A stretch of 64,000 nt of DNA from Thamnidium elegans (Eukaryota > Mucoromycota > Mucoromycetes > Mucorales > Mucoraceae), in the NCBI GenBank assembly GCA_025201345.1, contig JAIXMG010000023.1, forward strand, positions 434,001 through 498,000, given 5' to 3'. The translations under genes were made by a program, and so were the position numbers. This document shows positions 58,705 to 64,000 of this stretch, in pieces (the stretch's first letter is position 1; each line of letters opens with the position of its first letter). The notes under the pieces are model-generated. The model was not told where the DNA came from. It saw only the letters and a program-made list of their open reading frames with translations, and did no database searches.

Positions 58705-60962
58705 TTACATTTTCAGGGTGCCCTTCAGCAGCATCAAACCCAGCAGAAACGAATATCTGGAATACCATTAAAAAAAATTAGAAAAAAAAGAAGTTAAAAT
58801 AAAAAATATTTACCATGTCAGGGTCGAATTGCTTTGAAATTGGTATAACAATATGATGAAATGCAGCTACGAATTCAGTATCACCCATTGGCTCTAATTC
58901 ACGCTGTTAAAAAAAATATATCTACGTGTATGAAATATTATAAAACTTTACTTGGTTTTTCAACGGATGAACTCAATGCGATATTAACATTCCGCCCTAA
59001 ACCGCCAGCTTCTCCGCATTCATTGGGCGCACCGCTGAATGGGTAAAATTGGCCATTTTCCCATCTATGTATCGAGATGTAAAGAACGTTTGGATTATCG
59101 TAAAAGATTTTTTGTGTTCCGTTACCATGACTAAAAAACTGTTAGATACTATACAATGTTGTCTAGTTGATTATAACTTACTGTATATCCCTTTTTTTAG
59201 TTAAGAATAATATTAAAAAAAAATAGTTAGAAAATAAATTATCTCTTTTTTTTTTAATTATTACCAATCAATAATAAGAATCTTTTTAATCTTTGTTGGG
59301 TATTTTTCTAAAGTGTCTGCTACAGCAACCGCAACGTTGTTATAGAAACAGAATCCCATGGCAGCATCATTTTCAGCGTGGTGGCCTACAGAAGAAAAAA
59401 AAAAAAAAAAAAAAAAAAAGGTAAATTTTTCAACTATTCCCCTGTTCAAAAAAATAAATAAATTATAACTTACCTGGTGGTCTCACTAAAGCAAAGCCAT
59501 TTCTCATTTGACCTTGAATAATAGGCTGAACTAAATTGATTAAAGCACCAGCAGCTACTCTTGCCGATAAACTACTATGAAGTGGATGAAACGTAGTATC
59601 AACTGCAATTCCTAATTCACCACAACTCATTTTACAAACAAGACCAGGAGGAGCGATTGGATCTGGATTTGTTTGCGTAGCGTCTACAGCAGCCGCAGCG
59701 GAAGAAAATCTACGATGTTGTCTTTTAATAAGGTCTTGATCTGCTTGCACAACAACTCCTCCACCTACTCCACGCATCACCGTTTTTTGTCTGGTATTCA
59801 ATGCAGGTGCAGGGTTTAACAGTGCTGCGATTGAAGTCACTTTCAAGGGTTTGGATTCTTTTTTAATAACAACCGTATTATCATCCATTGGATAATAATT
59901 ACGAACATGAGAAAACGTATGTACTCTTAATAATTCTGTTGTTGTAATTTCTCGAGCATGTATTCTACCAAAATAACGTAATAATCTACGCGTAAAAAAA
60001 AACGGTTGTTATATTTACTACAATATTAGATTAATTTTTTTCAATTATACCTGTTATTATGAAATGCTTGAAGGATTGAACTAATTCTATCTGGTCTTTC
60101 GGGATGAATTGTTTCGCGAGAATGACAAGGACAACAATGAAGAGACATACGCCTATCTTGTACCAAACCTGTATGATGCCTTGCTTGTTCACCAGATTCA
60201 GATATATAAAATTCAGCATAATCGTTCCAAGATGATTCACTTTCAGCACCAGTTGGACCATATTGAAGTGGATGCTGAACATTGCGTATTAAAGTAGGGC
60301 TAATCCAATCCGCTTCATCTGGTGGCCACCCTTCATAATGAACAAATACTAATGATTCATCCAAATCGTTTAATATTTCTACCACTCTAGCGCAATACCA
60401 TTCTTTTGCATCGTCAGTCCATTTAATTGCTTCTACTTGATCACCTACTTTATAAGATAAACTACGATAGATATTCTCTATTATATTTTTTTGGTTTATA
60501 TATATAAAAGAGAAAAATATAAGGATAGAGAAAGAAAGAGAAAGAAAGAAAGAGAGAGAGAACATATTTAGTTCCAAAATTAACAAGTAGAAATAAGGGG
60601 GAATTTATATAATATATACTTTTATTTTGATAAAGAGTAAGATTAAGACCTTTCAACTTTTTTTGCGTAGAGTCCACTCCTTCTTCATTCTTTATCCATT
60701 GATCTTGCTTTACATTAAAAGTGATTTCGTTTTTATTTCTAACTGAACGTCTTCTCTTTAAAGAACCTGTTGAAGAGGATGTTGAAAGGTTGCCATCGCT
60801 TGAAGGGTAATAAGGTGGTGAATTTGAGTGGCGACGGGTATCAGCCGAGTGAGAAGACCTAAGGCCTTGTTGTCCTAATACCTTTTTTTATATATTTTTA
60901 TTTCACCAAAAAAAAATGATTTTTTTTTAAATGTGAGTTCCCTTTTTTGTAATATTTACCAT
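58134..60962 (-). CDS. class II histone deacetylase with N-terminal Tudor-knot/chromo-barrel-like domain
   Basis: Zinc-dependent lysine deacetylase. The model starts with an ATG-only exon (60962-60960), then [20 protein letters not shown], a Ser-rich stretch, and a Tudor-knot-like domain ([48 protein letters not shown]). The HDAC domain follows: [75 protein letters not shown] (zinc Asp and His; split by a 9-base exon), [52 protein letters not shown] and [11 protein letters not shown]. The Tyr in EGGY is the transition-state residue, so an active enzyme is expected, unlike vertebrate class IIa. Sequence is otherwise closest to HDAC4-type domains. About 12 exons, around 750 residues. Confidence 0.9.
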
Positions 60963-61140
60963 TGTGCTCCAACACTGCAAAAAGAGAGAGAAGAGGAGAG
61001 AAAGAGTTGAAAAAGAAAAAGAAAAAAAATGATTTTATTGTCTTTTTTGCGTCACTTGTGACTTAGTTTAAAATCATAAGAAAAAGAACGAAAGAAAAAA
61101 AAAAAATGCCTTTTTTCATGTATCTTTTACAACTTATATA

Positions 61141-64000
61141 ATGAAAGCATTACTATCTTTATTTCTTCTTATATTTACTATTGTAAAAGCAAATGAATAC
61201 TCTTATTCCCCAGCTATAAAAACTACTTTTGATATATTCGACGCTAACCCACCCGACTGTCCTCCTTGCTTTAACTGTATGCTACCAGGTTTCGAATGTC
61301 TTCATTTCGCAAACTGTTCTGAATACGACGGTAAATGTAATTGTCCTCCTGGTTTCGGTGGTGACGATTGTAAACAACCATGTAAATTAAAAACTAGTAA
61401 TTCATTATGTATGTATTATCATTAATATATATATACAGTATGCGGTGCTTTACCGGATGGAAATGATAGGTCTCCTCGAGAAAACAATCATTGTGATTGT
61501 CCTGAAGGTTGGGAAGGAATCAATTGCAACGGTAACTACTACATATATCATCATAGTTACCATTACATCATTATTCTTATTTTATGTGTCTAGTTTGTAA
61601 GACCGATTCTGTATGTGATTCATTAGTACCAACAGGACAAAATGGTACTTGCTATCGTGATGGTATTACTGTATTTGAAAACTATCAAATGTGTAATGTA
61701 ACAAGTAAGTATACAACATTTTATACACAAGTATACGTATTGATTTATTTTAGACCGAAAGATTCTTGATCAGTTGAAAACCCAAATTCCACAAGTGACC
61801 TTTTCCTGCAACAGACATCAAGAATCATGTGACTTGCAATGTAAGAAAGAGATCCCCCTTATATACATTTTTATGCATGAAAATTAACGCTATAAAAAAG
61901 TCTGGGTAGATGAAATAGAATCATTTTATTGTCATTTCAATACTTGTGAATTTGATCAACATACAGACTATAATGGAAATAATTCGACTGATTATAACTG
62001 TAAAAATATTGATTGTAGATGTATTAAAGATCAATTCCTATGTGGAAAAGATGGTTATATGGATTTAACTGAATTATTAAGGGATGAGATTAAAGGTCCT
62101 GCCTCGTTCAAGTGTGTTGGTTTGCATTGTGTTTTTTCTGAACCGGTTATGGATCAATTAATTTCTGATACGTTTGGTGACGCTTCGATTTTCTTGGATT
62201 GTGGCGGTGGTGAATGTCTGCATTATACAATGATACCAGGATTTAATAGACCTCAAAGACAAACAAATTGGTTTTTCATTATTGTAGGATTATCTGGTGT
62301 AACTTTGTTCTTGATTGTCGTTGCAATTATCGTTACATGCTTTGCTAAAAAGGCTGGTTCATTTGGTTCTGTTCAAATTGACAATGATGAAGCAGGAAAA
62401 CTAATGTCAGAGCATACACCTGCCACTTTAATATTTGATGATATTGGTTACTCCATTAACGATAAAACAATTTTAGAGGGTACTTCAGGTATGGCTCAAC
62501 CAGGTCATATTATGGCTATTATGGGTCCTTCTGGAGCAGGTAAAACGACACTACTAGATATATTAGCCAAGCGTACCAAATCAGGGAAATCAACTGGTTC
62601 CATTTACATTAACGGTCAACACGTATCCAATTCACATTATAAAAGACTAATAGGCTACGTGGATCAAGAAGAAGTTATGATTCCCACACTCACAGTTTAT
62701 GAAACAATTCTTTATTCTGCTTTATTAAGGTTACCAAGATCAATGAGCAAAGCCGCTAAAATATTTCGTGTAATGGAAGTGATGCAAGAATTAAATATTG
62801 ACGGAATAAAAGATGCCATAATTGGTCAACCCGATGCTCGTTCCATTAGTGGCGGCGAAAGGCGTCGTGTAGCCATCGCTTGTGAATTAGTCACTTCACC
62901 TTCTATTTTGTTTTTGGATGAACCCACAAGTGGTTTAGACGCTTATAACGCTTTTAATGTTGTTGAATCTCTAGTTTCTCTTGCCAAAAATTATAAACGT
63001 ACAGTTATCTTTACTATCCATCAACCTAGATCCAATATTGTCACCTTGTTTGATCAGTTAGTTTTATTAGCAAATGGAAGAGTGATTTATTCGGGACCTC
63101 AACAAGATGCTCAAAGTTACTTTAAACAAATCGGATATCCCTGTCCTCTTGGATTTAATATAGCTGATTATATGATCGATTTAACAATGGGTGCTATTCA
63201 CAGAGTACCAAATCAACCGTCCCAAATTGTTCAAAATTCAACAAATCAAGGTTTTGCCAGTGAAGATAGTTTCTTTACACCGACAACTCAATCTTTCTTT
63301 GGTAGTGAAGGATTAGAAGATACAACTGAACAGTGGGCTTCCGAATTAGGTGCCAGGCAACGAGATAGGCCTCAAACACCTGTTTTAGAATCTGGACCCA
63401 GTATCGTCATAGATGAAGCTCAATCAGACGGATTATCTTTACATTTAAGACAACTCGTCGAGTACTACCAACATAGTGTCATTTCTAACGCTCTAAAAGA
63501 GAACATTCAAACTGCACTTAATTTAGTTTCAGATAGTGAGTCTTCTAGTACGAGTACAATTGCCGTATGGAAAAAACCAGGCCCTATTGCTGCCTTTAGA
63601 ATTCTTTCAGATAGAACCTTTAAAAATTTATATCGTAACCCAATGTTAATGTTTAGTCATTATGCCGTAGCTGTTATCCTTGCACGTAAGTTTAGCGTTT
63701 TTTTTTTTTTTTTTTTTTAGTTAGTTATGCTAACGTATCAAATCAAAAAGTTGTTTGTGGTGGATTGTTTTATCAAGTTTCAAACACAATTGCCGGATTT
63801 CAAAACCGAATGGGTTTATTCTTCTTTTATGAAGCACTTTTAGGTTTTATGTGCCTAACATCATTACAAGTCTTCTCACAGGAACGTATCTTATTTGCAC
63901 GTGAGCGAGCCAACGGATACTATTCACCTACGACTTACTTTTTATCAAAGATACTATTTGATATTATTCCTCTGCGTGTTGTTCCACCATTAATGATGGC
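61141..64000 (+). CDS. ADP1: ABCG transporter with extracellular EGF-like N-terminus (ADP1-like), 3' end outside window
   Basis: Half-size ABC transporter, runs off the right edge. Signal peptide [20 protein letters not shown], then about 300 residues of Cys-rich extracellular sequence with EGF-like turns ([24 protein letters not shown]), a first membrane helix ([20 protein letters not shown]), and the cytosolic ABC domain: [16 protein letters not shown] (Walker A), [15 protein letters not shown] (signature), [17 protein letters not shown] (Walker B) and [10 protein letters not shown] (H-loop). A linker leads to the ABC2 membrane domain ([59 protein letters not shown]). Yeast Adp1 has the same order. 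Five short introns interrupt the Cys-rich part, and one full of T lies at 63690-63719. Substrate unknown. Confidence 0.93.

Overview
The window is nuclear DNA of a filamentous fungus, most likely Mucoromycota (Mucorales-type). The reasons are very high A+T, dense genes with many short GT-AG introns full of A or T runs, a GPI-anchored chitin deacetylase (chitosan wall), an ADP1-type ABCG transporter, a Kin1/MARK kinase, and a decayed LINE. I read about 21 confident protein genes, a few uncertain ones, one intron-containing tRNA-Tyr, and four identical tRNA-Ala copies that all lie inside one dispersed repeat family.

Layout. 1-9250: 3' end of an RRM protein, a lone repeat arm with tRNA-Ala, a possible small secreted peptide, a coiled-coil protein, a GT15 mannosyltransferase whose stop overlaps that of a convergent Sec14/Sfh5-like gene, ribonucleotide reductase small subunit, and nitronate monooxygenase. 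9380-12000: a possible 12-residue Cys peptide, then a 2.17-kb near-perfect palindrome with one tRNA-Ala per arm. 12013-26753: atypical Hsp70 (HSPA12-like), Ufd1, alpha/beta hydrolase, DGAT2, Kin1/MARK kinase, Bin3/MePCE RNA cap methyltransferase, class I glutamine amidotransferase. 27028-36796: tRNA-Tyr, pyruvate kinase, RWD protein (Gir2), RCC1-repeat protein, mitoribosomal Mrp51, chitin deacetylase. 38041-45765: small TIR element, an unrecognised membrane protein, RhoGEF (DEP-DH-PH-CNH), Mgr2/Romo1. 46011-50681: an accessory island with a LINE relic, a second damaged palindrome with tRNA-Ala, further inverted repeats and a decayed gene. 51152-64000: TAF1, a four-finger C2H2 factor, eIF3h, a class II HDAC with an N-terminal Tudor-knot-like domain, and an ABCG transporter cut by the window end.

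The genes are mostly housekeeping and do not form a cluster. Several act in shared processes: transcription and chromatin (TAF1, HDAC, MePCE), wall and secretion (GT15, chitin deacetylase, Rho1-GEF, Kin1), lipids (DGAT2, Sec14, hydrolase). The most unusual content is the palindromic tRNA-Ala repeat family: one full palindrome, one decayed palindrome with a LINE fragment joined at the tRNA boundary, and one lone arm. Gene models were spliced by eye; exon borders are inferences from GT/AG sites, reading frame and family sequence.
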